Shown: positions 47,988 to 57,791 of the stretch, piece after piece
Position numbering within the stretch: position 1 is the stretch's first letter
Layout: the number at the start of each line of letters is the position of its first letter
Assembly (NCBI RefSeq): GCF_003403095.1
Contig: NZ_CP031555.1
Coordinates: 1,302,001 to 1,366,000, forward strand
DNA length: 64,000 bases
Direction of reading: 5' to 3'
DNA from: Thalassospira indica
GTDB lineage: Bacteria; Pseudomonadota; Alphaproteobacteria; Rhodospirillales; Thalassospiraceae
The notes under the pieces: model-generated
Told to the model about the DNA's origin: nothing
The model's database searches: none
Seen by the model: the letters and a program-made list of their open reading frames with translations, nothing else
Position numbers and translations under genes: made by a program

Positions 47988-48812
47988 TCAGAAAAGGCTG
48001 GAGATGGAGTTTGTGGTAGCGTCCCACCAGCTTTCCTCTTCGCGCTCTGGGGCTTCTTCGCCCAGCATGAGGCTATAGGATTCGCTGTAATATTCGCTGC
48101 CCGGGAAGTTGTGGCCCAGAACTGCTGCCGTGCGTTTGGCTTCGCCTTCAAGACCAAGCGAAAGATAGCACTCGGTCAGGCGTGCAAGGGCCTCGGGAAC
48201 GTGGGTGGTGGTCTGATAGTTTTCGATCACCGCCTTGAACCGGTTGATCGCTGCCAGATACTCGTTGCGGTCCTGATAATAGCGCCCGACATCCATTTCC
48301 TTCCCCGCAAGATGATCGACCGTCAGGTCCTTTTTCAGCTTGGCATCGCGGGCATATTTGCTGTCAGGGAAGCGGCGGATAACGTCGTCAAGCGCATCCA
48401 TCGCATGCTGGGTCATCTGCTGATCGCGACCGACGTCGGAAATCTGTTCGTAATAGGACAGCGCCTTGAGGTAATAGGCATATGGCACATCCGGGTTGGC
48501 AGGATGCAACGAGATAAAGCGATCCAGTGCGTTGATCGCATCGTCGTATTTGTTGTCCTGATAATAGGCATAAGCCGACATCAGGGTCGCCTTGGTCGCC
48601 CAGACCGAATAGGGGTGCTGACGTTCGACTTCGTCAAATGCCTCGGCCGCCTGTTGGTATTCCTTGGCGTCAAGCAGATCCTGCGCGCCGTTATACAGTT
48701 CGGAAACCGGACGTTCGACATATTCCGGCGCATCATTGCTTGAACATGCCGCAAGCATCAGCGACAGGCCGAGAGTTGCAATGACGTGTTTGGCGCGAAC
48801 GGTACTTAGCAC
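47988..48812 (-). CDS. bamD: Outer-membrane assembly lipoprotein BamD (ComL)
   Basis: 274 residues from a GTG at 48812 (AGGA 9 nt upstream); an earlier GTG at 48842 would add ten residues. The lipoprotein signal ends LGLSLMLAAC. TPR repeats follow: YNGAQDLLDAKEYQQAAEAFDEVERQHPYS, AYYQDNKYDDAINALDRFISLHP, YYEQISDVGRDQ, and LTVDHLAGKEMDVGRYYQDRNEYLAAINRF (family motif). BamD works with BamA in inserting beta-barrel proteins into the outer membrane and is essential. The position between lpxC and recN is usual in alphaproteobacteria. Confidence 0.95.
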   Translation of the reverse strand: MLSTVRAKHVIATLGLSLMLAACSSNDAPEYVERPVSELYNGAQDLLDAKEYQQAAEAFDEVERQHPYSVWATKATLMSAYAYYQDNKYDDAINALDRFISLHPANPDVPYAYYLKALSYYEQISDVGRDQQMTQHAMDALDDVIRRFPDSKYARDAKLKKDLTVDHLAGKEMDVGRYYQDRNEYLAAINRFKAVIENYQTTTHVPEALARLTECYLSLGLEGEAKRTAAVLGHNFPGSEYYSESYSLMLGEEAPEREEESWWDATTNSISSLF

Positions 48813-48976
48813 TGTGACGTATCCTCGAAATTTTTGACGCACTCACCGTAAAATCCGCCGGACTATATCATGCGAAGGGCGTGCTTGGGCAAGTAGTTGT
48901 GTCGTCAAATGCCGACTTTTATTCCATGTTAAATGCTGTGACACGGATAAGAAGACTGAAAACCAACGCCGAAAAC

Positions 48977-49001
48977 AAAAAAGGCGACCACGCGGGCCGC
49001 C
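48977..49001 (-). terminator. Terminator of lpxC
   Basis: On the minus strand GGCGGCC, loop CGCGT, GGTCGCC (one G-U pair) is followed by TTTTTT. It lies about 35 nt after the lpxC stop. Confidence 0.75.
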
Positions 49002-49035
49002 ATTTTCATAATTTGGATGCCGGTGACACCTGATT

Positions 49036-50004
49036 TCAGGCGGTGGCAAGCATCGGTTCAGAAACGCCGCGCAAGGCCGCCTTGGTCAGCGGAACAACAC
49101 GATATGCGTCCTTGTCTGCCAGCAACGCCTGCAGCAGCAGATTGTTGACATGGTGACCGGATTTGTAGGCGGTGACCTTGCCCTGCAACTGGTTGCCGGC
49201 AGTATAAAGATCGCCAAGCGCATCAAGGATCTTGTGGCGGACGAATTCGTCTTCGTAACGCAGGCCTTCCTCGTTCATGACTTCGTCACCGGAAAGAACA
49301 ACCGCGTTATCAAGCGAACCGCCACGGGCAAGACCGGCAGAACGCATGGCTTCAACTTCATGCAAGAAGCCAAAGGTGCGGGCACGTGCGATATCGGCCA
49401 CAAACACGCCGTCATCGAACTTTACGGACATGCGCTGGTTGGCAATGGCCTTGCTGGCGAAATCAATCTCGAAATCGATCTCGAACCCGTTGGCCGGTTC
49501 AACCCGTGCGGTGCAGCCGTTATATTCGACTTCAATCGGTTTCAGGACTTCGATGACATGACGCGGCGCATCAAGTTCTTCGATGCCAACGCAATCAATC
49601 AGGAAGTTAAACGGGGCGGAGCTGCCATCCATGACCGGAACCTCGTCGGCATCGATATCGATGAGCACGTTATCAATGCGCGTACCGGCAAGGGCGGCCA
49701 TCAGATGTTCGATGGTCCCGATCTTGATGCCCCGGGCTGCATCACCAAGGCAGGTGCAAAGACGGGTATCGATCACGCCATCGTAACGTGCCGGAAACAG
49801 CGGCTGGTCATCCAGGTCCGTGCGGCGGAATACAATGCCATGATCGGCAGGGGCAGGGTGAAGGGTAATGCGGATCTTCTGACCGGAATGCAGACCAACA
49901 CCGGCACAGCCGATAGAGGCTTTGAGCGTGCGCTGGAGCACATAACCGTCGCCGGAAAAGCCAGTCTGCGTGATAGCAGAACCAAGATCGGCAATATTGT
50001 TCAC
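49036..50004 (-). CDS. lpxC: UDP-3-O-acyl-N-acetylglucosamine deacetylase
   Basis: 322 residues from the GTG at 50004, preceded by GGGGG at 5 nt; a TTG four codons upstream also opens the frame. Zn ligands and catalysis: GTIEHLMAALAG (first His), VRHKILDALGDL (second His and Asp), and SGHHVNNLLL near the C-terminus. VGLHSG and VMDGSSAPF are family motifs. LpxC performs the first committed step of lipid A synthesis in the cytoplasm. It has its own promoter-sized leader after ftsZ and its own terminator. Confidence 0.96.
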   Translation of the reverse strand: MNNIADLGSAITQTGFSGDGYVLQRTLKASIGCAGVGLHSGQKIRITLHPAPADHGIVFRRTDLDDQPLFPARYDGVIDTRLCTCLGDAARGIKIGTIEHLMAALAGTRIDNVLIDIDADEVPVMDGSSAPFNFLIDCVGIEELDAPRHVIEVLKPIEVEYNGCTARVEPANGFEIDFEIDFASKAIANQRMSVKFDDGVFVADIARARTFGFLHEVEAMRSAGLARGGSLDNAVVLSGDEVMNEEGLRYEDEFVRHKILDALGDLYTAGNQLQGKVTAYKSGHHVNNLLLQALLADKDAYRVVPLTKAALRGVSEPMLATA

Positions 50005-50129
50005 AGGAACCCCCAAATCAGGTCAGTCAGTTTGTCATCAATCAACGTCAAAGCATGTTCAAAGCCATCTTCAAATCGGATGGCCCCTGCTTTGTTAGTT
50101 TGGAACACTACTGTTGATCGAACAATCAC

Positions 50130-50174
50130 TCAAATCACTCTTTGTTACGCTTTGTAAACTTCATAGTGATTTGA
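50130..50174. promoter_or_regulatory. Inverted repeat in the lpxC upstream region
   Basis: TCAAATCACT (50130-50139) and AGTGATTTGA (50165-50174) are perfect 10-bp arms around a 25-nt centre. It sits about 130 bp before lpxC and downstream of ftsZ. The left arm overlaps a short direct repeat AATCACTC. No T-run. Operator or leader structure; regulator unknown. Confidence 0.45.
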
Positions 50175-50286
50175 AATTAATGGATAAAATGCATTTCTGC
50201 GCGGCAACTTGCGCCGGTTGTAACCGTGTAGCTTACGGGCTTTGGTCACAATTGCCGAATTACAGCGTCATCCAAGCTGGAGCGTC

Positions 50287-50318
50287 CAAAAAAAAGGGGA
50301 AGGCATTAAGCCTTCCCC
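50287..50318 (-). terminator. Terminator of ftsZ
   Basis: On the minus strand GGGGAAGGC, loop TTAAT, GCCTTCCCC is followed by eight Ts; the plus strand has a matching A-run. It lies 22 nt after the ftsZ stop. Confidence 0.93.
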
Positions 50319-50339
50319 ATCTTCGCGCGGAGATCGTCG

Positions 50340-51995
50340 TCAGTTGGCCTGACGACGAAGGAAGGCCGGAATTTCAAGAAGGTCGTCAGACGCGCCTTGC
50401 GTCTTGCCCCGGGAAGCAGGCTCCTTCTTCATGACATGTTCGCTGTCTTCGCCAAGCGGCATCTCGGTCTGGCGTGGTGCAGGTGCCTGCGGCTGCGAGA
50501 CTTTCGGCTCCGCATAGTTGTGCGGTTCCTTGGCGGTCTTGTTCTTGCCAAACAGGCTGCTCAGAACCGAACGCGGCGAGGTTGCATTCTGGGCATCGGC
50601 TGCTTCGAATACGTCCGGGCTGTGCTGAGCATGCTCAGCTTCGCTTGGCGTTACAGCACGCGGCGGAATGAAAGCCATGTCGCCGTTGCTGGTGGGTTTC
50701 TGGACCGGCTTGTCTGCACGCAGAACAGGTTTCGGTTTCAGGACCGTCTGGCCCATTTCAATCGAACCGGTTTCCTGTGTTTCGGCCTGATGGTTGATTT
50801 CCGGCTGCTGTGCGCTGCCGGTGGCAGCAAAGCGATCAGCAGGAATGTGATCAACCGACGCGCCACCCGCATAGTCACCAGCACCCGTGTTGTGGGTAGC
50901 AGCGGCTGCTGCGTTGCCAGCGCCATGTTGTGCGAAGGACGGTGCAGCGGCGTGCTGTTCTGCCGGTTTCTGGGAAACAGTTTGTGCAACAGAAACAGTG
51001 GTCGGCTGCGGACGGCGAACTTCTTCGGCGTCTATACCGGTTGCTACAACAGAAACGCGAAGCGCACCTTCGATGGTCGGATCGAAGGTCGAACCGAAGA
51101 TGATGTTGGCTTCGGATGCAACTTCCTCGCGGATGCGGTTGGCGGCTTCGTCAACTTCATACAGCGCCATATCCATGCCGCCGGTGATGTTGATCAGAAC
51201 CGCACGGGCACCCTTCATGGATGCATCTTCAAGAAGCGGATTGGCTATTGCAGCTTCGGCAGCCTCAAGTGCACGTTTTTCACCCGATGCTTCACCGGTG
51301 CCCATCATGGCTTTGCCCATCTCGCTCATGACAGTGCGAATGTCGGCAAAGTCAAGGTTCACAAGACCCGGGACCATCATAAGGTCGGTAATCGAACGCA
51401 CACCGTTGCGCAGAACGTCATCAGCCATCTGGAAGGCATCTGCGAAGGTTGTTTTTTCATTCGCGACCCGGAACAGGTTCTGGTTCGGAATGATAATCAG
51501 GGTGTCGACATACTGCTGAAGCTGTTCGATACCCTGTTCGGCGGTGCGCATGCGGCGCGTGCCTTCGAAATGGAACGGCTTGGTAACAACACCAACGGTC
51601 AGAATGCCGGCTTCTTTGGCCGCACGTGCAATGACCGGGGCTGCACCGGTACCCGTACCACCACCCATACCGGCGGTGATGAATACCATGTGGCTGCCTT
51701 CAAGCTGCGCCTGAATTTCTTCAATGGATTCTTCGGCGGCGGCACTACCCGCATCCGGACGTGCGCCTGCACCCAGACCCTGGGTAATCTTGCGACCAAG
51801 CTGCATCTTGCGTGTTGCTTTTGCCTGGGTCAGGGCCTGAGAATCGGTGTTGGCAACAACAAAGTCACATCCTTCAAGTTCGGATGCGATCATGTTGTTA
51901 ACGGCGTTGCCGCCGGCACCACCGACACCGATAACGGTGATCTTTGGTTTTAGGTTTTCTTCCGTTTCAGGAACGGAAAAACTGATTGTACTCAT
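50340..51995 (-). CDS. ftsZ: Cell division GTPase FtsZ
   Basis: 551 residues with GAGGAAGAG before the ATG. The tubulin-like GTPase core (about 15-320) has [30 protein letters not shown] (tubulin signature), [11 protein letters not shown] and the T7 loop area. A long, poorly conserved Gln/Ala/Ser-rich linker (about 330-520) is typical of alphaproteobacteria. The C-terminal peptide [13 protein letters not shown] binds FtsA and other partners. It polymerises at midcell as the division ring. It lies 189 nt after ftsA and ends at a strong terminator. Confidence 0.97.
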   Translation of the reverse strand: MSTISFSVPETEENLKPKITVIGVGGAGGNAVNNMIASELEGCDFVVANTDSQALTQAKATRKMQLGRKITQGLGAGARPDAGSAAAEESIEEIQAQLEGSHMVFITAGMGGGTGTGAAPVIARAAKEAGILTVGVVTKPFHFEGTRRMRTAEQGIEQLQQYVDTLIIIPNQNLFRVANEKTTFADAFQMADDVLRNGVRSITDLMMVPGLVNLDFADIRTVMSEMGKAMMGTGEASGEKRALEAAEAAIANPLLEDASMKGARAVLINITGGMDMALYEVDEAANRIREEVASEANIIFGSTFDPTIEGALRVSVVATGIDAEEVRRPQPTTVSVAQTVSQKPAEQHAAAPSFAQHGAGNAAAAATHNTGAGDYAGGASVDHIPADRFAATGSAQQPEINHQAETQETGSIEMGQTVLKPKPVLRADKPVQKPTSNGDMAFIPPRAVTPSEAEHAQHSPDVFEAADAQNATSPRSVLSSLFGKNKTAKEPHNYAEPKVSQPQAPAPRQTEMPLGEDSEHVMKKEPASRGKTQGASDDLLEIPAFLRRQAN

Positions 51996-52035
51996 TGTTT
52001 GCTCTTCCTCTCCGCGCTTTAGAGCTTAAAGATCA

Positions 52036-52058
52036 CACAGGCCTTCCCTTTGCCTGTG
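52036..52058 (-). other. Stem-loop in the ftsZ leader
   Basis: CACAGGC (52036-52042) pairs with GCCTGTG (52052-52058), loop 9 nt, about 40 nt before the ftsZ start. No T-run follows at once, so it is more likely a leader structure than a terminator of ftsA. Confidence 0.4.
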
Positions 52059-52184
52059 CGTGCCAGAAATACTTCGGGCACAAAGACCTCCGAGTCCGTT
52101 TTAGCTGGCAAAGAGTTATTGCCTTCTTAATGCGGATAAAAGTTTTCGGGAAAATGGATAAAAAAGTGCGTTTGGGCGTGCGAA

Positions 52185-53435
52185 CTAGAAGTTCTCTTTG
52201 AACCAGGCACCCAAACGGCCCCAACGCCCACCCGATTGACGGATTTGCGCCATGGCTTCGCTCAGGGGATCGTTCTGTTGGGCAACAGCCCGCAACAAGA
52301 GCCCCGAACAGGCCGAAAAAGCTGGGCCCGCGGTGGCTTCGGCAAGGCCCGAAACACCGTGCGGCAGGGCAATCGTGGCCGGACGTTCAAACATCTGACT
52401 GGCCAGATCGGCAATAGCGTTCAATTGGCTGGCACCACCGGTCAGAACGATGCTGCGTCCACCGATTTGCGACAAGCCGTGTTCTTCCAGCTGATCGCGG
52501 ATCAATTCGAACGTTTCTTCAAGACGCGGCTTGATGATGTTGATCAGCATCGAGCGTGGCACATGATTGAAATTGTTTTCGTCTTCATCGCCGATTGTCG
52601 GAACCGCGAGGATTTCCTGATCATCGGACGGCGAGGTTAAAGCACTGCCATGCAGGGTTTTCATACGTTCCGCATGGTTAAGCGATGTATTGAGCCCATA
52701 GGCGATATCGCGCGTGACATGTGCGCCGCCGACCGGAATAGACGTGGTGTAGACCACCTGACCGGCATTAAAGACCGCCACACTTGTCGTACCTGCGCCC
52801 ATATCAATCACGGTCGCGCCCAGATCGCGCTGATCAGCTGTCAGGGCTGAGAGACCCGATGCCAGCGGGGTGACGACCGTTTCCTCAATCGCAAGGTGGC
52901 AGCGTGCCAGAAGGGTGCCAAGATTGCGCAAGGGTGCGGTTTGCGTTCGGACAAAATGCAGATCAAGGCCAAGGGTCGATCCATACATGCCGCGTGGATC
53001 ATTCATGGTGTTGGCACCGTCAAGGCGGAACCCCAACGGGACAGTATGGATCAGCTCATCACCGGCCTGACGCAGAAGGGCTTCCTTCTGGTCATTGAGT
53101 TTTCGGATCTCAAGATTGCCAATCGGGCGGGAGCCAAGCGGAAGCTCAACCGTGTGGGTTTCGGATTCCGGTCGACCGCCAGACAGATTGACAATGACTG
53201 AGTCGATGGTCTGACCCGCCATTTTTTCAGCGGCGTTGACCGCGGCAAGCACGACTTCCTGCGCGGCATCAAGATTGGAAATTGATCCACTTTGCAGGCC
53301 CTTGGACATGTTGTGACCAATGCCGATGATTTTTGGCGGTTGGTCCTTTTCACGTCGCGCAATAAAGCAGCAGACCTTGGACGTTCCAATGTCCAAAGCC
53401 GCAATCAATCCTGATCTGGTTTTGCCGCGTGCCAA
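52185..53435 (-). CDS. ftsA: Cell division protein FtsA
   Basis: 416 residues from a TTG at 53435 that gives the usual N-terminus ARGKTRSGLIAALDIGTSKV. Actin-fold motifs are phosphate 1 ALDIGTSKVCC, phosphate 2 VIDMGAGTTSVAVF, adenosine VLTGGASQLNAI, with the FtsA-specific 1C domain between. The C-terminal GGRWGRLGAWFKENF is the amphipathic membrane-targeting helix. FtsA tethers FtsZ to the membrane. A 232-nt gap separates it from ftsQ, longer than other joints in the cluster, so a separate ftsA promoter is likely. Confidence 0.96.
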   Translation of the reverse strand: MARGKTRSGLIAALDIGTSKVCCFIARREKDQPPKIIGIGHNMSKGLQSGSISNLDAAQEVVLAAVNAAEKMAGQTIDSVIVNLSGGRPESETHTVELPLGSRPIGNLEIRKLNDQKEALLRQAGDELIHTVPLGFRLDGANTMNDPRGMYGSTLGLDLHFVRTQTAPLRNLGTLLARCHLAIEETVVTPLASGLSALTADQRDLGATVIDMGAGTTSVAVFNAGQVVYTTSIPVGGAHVTRDIAYGLNTSLNHAERMKTLHGSALTSPSDDQEILAVPTIGDEDENNFNHVPRSMLINIIKPRLEETFELIRDQLEEHGLSQIGGRSIVLTGGASQLNAIADLASQMFERPATIALPHGVSGLAEATAGPAFSACSGLLLRAVAQQNDPLSEAMAQIRQSGGRWGRLGAWFKENF

Positions 53436-53667
53436 TTGAATGCTCTGAATTTTTATGGGTTATGTGGTCGGACTTTTTTGACCGTACCTTATTAAGCCTG
53501 TTTTCGACCAAAAGCGGTTGCAATTTGGTTAAGGCAGACCGTCGCATAACGCATCTTCATGCGAAAGTACGCAAAGAAGGTGGAAAAACAATCATGATAT
53601 TGCGCAAGTCAGTGCCTTACGCGTCTGAAACGGGGTGCAGGATGGGGAGGGTGTCGGGGCGGTCAGT

Positions 53668-54531
53668 TCAGACCGCGCCCTCCTTCTTTGGCGGATTGCG
53701 CCTTTGTTCTGCGGCACCGGGTGTCAGGCGGACAAATGTCCGGTCGGGCAAGCGCAAGTCAACAATCAGAACATCGCGATCAAGGATACTGTGTTCGCGA
53801 TCAAGGACTTCAAGGCGCTGCCATGCCTTTTCCATGTTTTCTTCGGGCAGGCGAATGAACATGCCGTTGGCAAGCTGGATGTTCCAGCGACGATGCCCGA
53901 TGCGCTGGGCACCGGTGATTTGTTCATAAAGGTGCGGGATGGATTGCAGGGTGGTCAGCATCTCCGCCGCACTTTTCGGTGCATCGTCACCGACAAGAAC
54001 TGGCAGATCAAGGTAATCACCAAGTTCGTAATTCTGAAGTTGTTCGCCGTCGCCATCGATCAACACATGATCGCGGCCCTCGGTTTGCCAGATCGCCAGT
54101 GGTTTGCGCTCAACAACCGAAACGATGAGGGTGTCGGGCAACTGGCGTTCGACGGTAGCACTTCGGATCCATGACAGCTCTTCGATGCGTTCGCGGGCGG
54201 CGTCGACATCAAATGTAATGATCGGCGTGCCCGGTTTCTGTCCGATGGCTGCCAAAAGGGCATTCGGGTCGGTTTTTTCGCGCCCTGAAACTTCGATATT
54301 CTGGACCGTCATGCCAAACGCGGCAGAAAGCCGAACACTTTCCTGCGTCGCCAGGCTCATCCATTTATCGGCCTTGCCGGTATAAACAAGGGCAGTCGGA
54401 ACAATCACGATGGCACCAATGAAGCCGGTCCACCACATGACCCGCGCGATCTTTTTGACGTTGGTGCCAACGCTATGTTGTTTATCAAGCTTTTCGCGCC
54501 GTTCGCGGGCCTGTTCTTCTAGCGTTCGCAC
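53668..54531 (-). CDS. ftsQ: Cell division protein FtsQ
   Basis: 287 residues from a GTG at 54531, chosen for the perfect GGAGG site 7 nt upstream; an ATG at 54552 also opens the frame. A cytoplasmic N-terminal region (about 1-30), one membrane segment (about 31-52), a POTRA domain (FGMTVQNIEVSGREKTD onward, about 70-140) and the FtsQ/DivIB beta domain (LPVLVGDDA, RRWNIQLANGMFIRLPEENM). A Pro/Lys tail ends it. It links early and late division proteins in the periplasm. The start codon lies inside the end of ddl, giving coupling. Confidence 0.94.
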   Translation of the reverse strand: MRTLEEQARERREKLDKQHSVGTNVKKIARVMWWTGFIGAIVIVPTALVYTGKADKWMSLATQESVRLSAAFGMTVQNIEVSGREKTDPNALLAAIGQKPGTPIITFDVDAARERIEELSWIRSATVERQLPDTLIVSVVERKPLAIWQTEGRDHVLIDGDGEQLQNYELGDYLDLPVLVGDDAPKSAAEMLTTLQSIPHLYEQITGAQRIGHRRWNIQLANGMFIRLPEENMEKAWQRLEVLDREHSILDRDVLIVDLRLPDRTFVRLTPGAAEQRRNPPKKEGAV

Positions 54532-55433
54532 GATGCATCCTCCACCATCCATGCAACGATGTCGGCAAAGCTCATTCCGTCATGACGTGCGGCATCCGGT
54601 ACCAGTGATGTCGGCGTCATGCCCGGTTGGGTGTTAATCTCAAGGATCACCAAACGGTCGTTTTCCGGGTCATAGCGGAAATCGGCACGTGCCACACCCC
54701 TGCAGCCAAGCGCCTTATAAGCTTCTTCGGCGTGACGTTGCAGGCGGTCGCGCAAATCGCCTTCGATGTCGGCAGGCACGATATGTTCGGAGCCACCCTG
54801 GGCATATTTGGATTCAAAATCATAAAAGGCGTGATTGCCGGTCAGGATTTCGATGACTTCCATCGCCTCGCCATCCTTGACGGCCACGGTCATTTCGCGC
54901 CCGGGAATGAATTCTTCCTGCATGACGCCTTCACCATGGACCCAATCACGGGCCAGCATGTTTTGTTCTTCCTCGGCCGTCAGGATGATTTCAACCCCGA
55001 CAGAAGACCCTTCGTTATTGGGTTTCAAAACATAGGGCGGCGGCAATGCCTTGCCCGATGCGATGTCTTCGCGCGTCACCCAGACATGACGTGCGCAGGG
55101 AATTTCATATTCGGCAAACATTGCCTTGGCGGACATCTTGTCCATGGCAATCGCCGATGCCCGAACACCGGAATGGGTATAGGGGATGTTCATGATTTCA
55201 AGCAGGCCCTGAACCGCGCCATCTTCGCCCCAGCGGCCATGCAGGGCATTGAAAATCACGTCCGGTTTGGGATCAATGGCCGCCAATTGATGGGCCAGAT
55301 CACGGTTTGCGTCGATTTCGGTAACTTTATAGCCCTTTTCGCGCAACGCCTTGGCGCATTCGCGTCCCGAGGACAGGGAAACTTCCCGTTCTGCTGACCA
55401 ACCGCCCAGAATGACAGCGACATGTTTGTTCAT
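54519..55433 (-). CDS. ddl: D-alanine--D-alanine ligase
   Basis: 304 residues, DdlB length. ATP-grasp features: [19 protein letters not shown] (Ser for D-Ala), [54 protein letters not shown] (ATP), [22 protein letters not shown] and [16 protein letters not shown] (Mg2+ site). It makes the D-Ala-D-Ala dipeptide added by MurF. Its start overlaps the murB stop by 4 nt (ATGA) and its end contains the ftsQ start. Confidence 0.96.
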   Translation of the reverse strand: MNKHVAVILGGWSAEREVSLSSGRECAKALREKGYKVTEIDANRDLAHQLAAIDPKPDVIFNALHGRWGEDGAVQGLLEIMNIPYTHSGVRASAIAMDKMSAKAMFAEYEIPCARHVWVTREDIASGKALPPPYVLKPNNEGSSVGVEIILTAEEEQNMLARDWVHGEGVMQEEFIPGREMTVAVKDGEAMEVIEILTGNHAFYDFESKYAQGGSEHIVPADIEGDLRDRLQRHAEEAYKALGCRGVARADFRYDPENDRLVILEINTQPGMTPTSLVPDAARHDGMSFADIVAWMVEDASCER

Positions 55434-56374
55434 GCGTCTTTTCCTATGATCGAGTGGCCAAGGCGTTCGCCAATGCGCCGGATTTCCCAGCGCAGCTCAA
55501 CGCCGCTATGTTCTTTGACCCGCCTGCGGACCTCTTCACCCAACTGTTCAAGATCAAGGGCCGTGGCATCGCCCTTGTTGATCATGAAATTGCAATGCTG
55601 TTCGGACATTTGCGCACCACCGATGGTCAGTCCCCGGCAGCCAGCGGCATCGATAAGCTCCCAGGCGCGATCAGGCACCGGATTGGCAAAGGTCGACCCA
55701 CCTGTTCGTGATTTGATCGGTTGCGATTCCGCGCGCGCCTTCTGGATTTCATCCATGCGTTTGGCGATGTCTTCGGGATCACCGGACGATGCGCGCAAGA
55801 TAGCGGATGTGAAAATCCAGTCTTCCGGCAGCCCGCAGTGGCGATAGGTCATATCCATTTCATCGGGCGTGACGGTATGAATGTTCCCGCTGCCATCAAT
55901 TGCGGTTGCCGATACAAGGACATCCTTGATCTCGGTGCCATAGGCCCCGGCATTCATGCGTAAGGCCCCACCGATGGTGCCGGGAATTCCAGACAAAAAT
56001 TCCAGACCGGCAATGCCATTCATCTGTGCGGTTTGCGCCACATTGAGATCAAGCGCACCGGCACCGGCGTGAACCGCGCCATCCTTAACCACCACATCGG
56101 TGAACGGACGGCCAAGGCGGATGACGACGCCACGAATACCGCCATCGCGCACCAACAGGTTAGAGCCAACCCCGATCACGGTTACCGGCATATCCGCCGG
56201 TTTGCCTTTCAGGAAGGCGGCAAGGTCGGCTTCATCTTCTGGGCGAAACATCACGTCTGCCGGGCCGCCAACCTGAAACCAGGTGACTTTGGCAAGTTGT
56301 GCACCTTCGCGCAGCTTGCCACGCACCTTGGGAAGGCGGTCGATCAGGGGCGTATGGTGTTTCGGCGTGCTCAT
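55430..56374 (-). CDS. murB: UDP-N-acetylenolpyruvoylglucosamine reductase
   Basis: 314 residues from the ATG at 56374 (MSTPKHHTP), with GAGG 5 nt upstream; the open frame runs further into murC but is not coding there. FAD-binding: [68 protein letters not shown]. Catalytic Ser in [18 protein letters not shown] and Glu near the C-terminus. It reduces the enolpyruvyl group to lactyl with NADPH, giving UDP-MurNAc. It lies 7 nt after murC and overlaps ddl by 4 nt. Confidence 0.96.
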   Translation of the reverse strand: MSTPKHHTPLIDRLPKVRGKLREGAQLAKVTWFQVGGPADVMFRPEDEADLAAFLKGKPADMPVTVIGVGSNLLVRDGGIRGVVIRLGRPFTDVVVKDGAVHAGAGALDLNVAQTAQMNGIAGLEFLSGIPGTIGGALRMNAGAYGTEIKDVLVSATAIDGSGNIHTVTPDEMDMTYRHCGLPEDWIFTSAILRASSGDPEDIAKRMDEIQKARAESQPIKSRTGGSTFANPVPDRAWELIDAAGCRGLTIGGAQMSEQHCNFMINKGDATALDLEQLGEEVRRRVKEHSGVELRWEIRRIGERLGHSIIGKDA

Positions 56375-56381
56375 ATCTGCC

Positions 56382-57791
56382 TCAGTTCTTGATCGCTTCA
56401 AGTTGGGCGGGCAGGGCATTTGCCCATGCGCTGATGGAACCAGCGCCAAGGCAAACGACAAGATCGCCCGGCTTTGCTTCGGCTTTGATGAATTCGGCCA
56501 GTTTTTCCGGTCCTTCAAGTGCGCTGACATGGCGATGGCCACGGTTGCGCAGGCCTTCAACAAGGGCATCACGCGAAGCACCTTCAATCGGGCTTTCACC
56601 GGCTTCGTAAACGTCGGCAACGATCACGCTGTCAGCGTCGTTAAAGCAGGTGCAGAAATCTTCAAACAGGTCATGCAGGCGCGAATAACGGTGCGGCTGA
56701 ACCACAGCAATCACGTTGTTCTGGGTTGCCTGACGGGCGGCCTTTAGCACCGCCTTGATTTCAACCGGGTGGTGACCGTAATCGTCGATAATGGTGACAC
56801 CATCGACTTCACCGGTTTTGGTGAAGCGACGTTTAACACCGGTAAAGCCATCAAAGGCGGAGACAATTTTCTCATCCGGGATGCCAAGTTCAAGCGCGAC
56901 CGTGATCGCCGCCAGCGAGTTCGAAACGTTATGATCGCCCACCATCGGCAAGCGGACATCCTTGATCACGCGTTCTTCGCTATCGACGCGTTCGCGGATC
57001 ACGACATCAAAGACGGTGTCGCCGATATTGGTGCGCACACTAACCGCACGAACATCGGCCTGCGGCGAAAAGCCAAACGTGAAAATGCGACGGTCCGTCA
57101 CGCGCCCGATAAGGGCCTGGACTTCTGGGTGGTCGATGCACAGAACGGCAAAGCCATAGAACGGGATGTTCTGAACGAAGTTCTTGAAGGCTTCGCGCAG
57201 TTGATCGAAATCTTTCCAGTGATCCAGATGTTCCGGGTCAATGTTGGTCACCACTGAAATCGTCGACGGCACTTTGACAAAGGTACCATCAGACTCATCG
57301 GCTTCGACTACCATCCAGTCACCTTCGCCCAAACGTGCGTTGGTGCCGTATGAATTAATGATCCCGCCATTGATCACGGTCGGATCAAGGCCGGCCGCAT
57401 CCAGCATGGTCGCAACCAGCGAAGTCGTGGTGGTTTTGCCGTGCGTGCCGCCAATCGCAATGGCGGCCTTAAGGCGCATCAGTTCGGCCAGCATTTCAGC
57501 ACGACGCACGACCGGGATCATCGCGGCACGCGCGGCAACGACTTCCGGGTTGGTCGGCTTGACGGCGGTTGAAATCACAACAACCTTGGCATCTTCGACG
57601 TTTTCTTCCTTGTGGCCGACAAAGACCTTGATGCCAAGGGCGCGCAGGCGCTGCACATTGGCATTGTCTGAAATGTCCGACCCCTGAACGGAATAGCCGA
57701 GGTTATTGAGGATTTCGGCAATACCGGACATGCCGATGCCACCAATACCGACAAAGTGGATGGTGCCGATGTTGAGCGGCAGGGTGTTCAT
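56382..57791 (-). CDS. murC: UDP-N-acetylmuramate--L-alanine ligase
   Basis: 469 residues, typical MurC. N-terminal Rossmann [17 protein letters not shown] and [19 protein letters not shown]-loop [14 protein letters not shown] (near residue 114), [11 protein letters not shown], and [14 protein letters not shown] with the C-terminal domain [17 protein letters not shown]. It adds L-Ala to UDP-MurNAc. Its start overlaps the murG stop by 4 nt. Confidence 0.97.
   Translation of the reverse strand: MNTLPLNIGTIHFVGIGGIGMSGIAEILNNLGYSVQGSDISDNANVQRLRALGIKVFVGHKEENVEDAKVVVISTAVKPTNPEVVAARAAMIPVVRRAEMLAELMRLKAAIAIGGTHGKTTTTSLVATMLDAAGLDPTVINGGIINSYGTNARLGEGDWMVVEADESDGTFVKVPSTISVVTNIDPEHLDHWKDFDQLREAFKNFVQNIPFYGFAVLCIDHPEVQALIGRVTDRRIFTFGFSPQADVRAVSVRTNIGDTVFDVVIRERVDSEERVIKDVRLPMVGDHNVSNSLAAITVALELGIPDEKIVSAFDGFTGVKRRFTKTGEVDGVTIIDDYGHHPVEIKAVLKAARQATQNNVIAVVQPHRYSRLHDLFEDFCTCFNDADSVIVADVYEAGESPIEGASRDALVEGLRNRGHRHVSALEGPEKLAEFIKAEAKPGDLVVCLGAGSISAWANALPAQLEAIKN

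Noticed and set aside
49150..50157. 335-codon plus-strand frame opposite lpxC
   Set aside because: Antisense shadow; lpxC has intact zinc and catalytic motifs.
50397..51953. 518-codon plus-strand frame opposite ftsZ
   Set aside because: Cys/Arg/Gly-rich antisense shadow of ftsZ.
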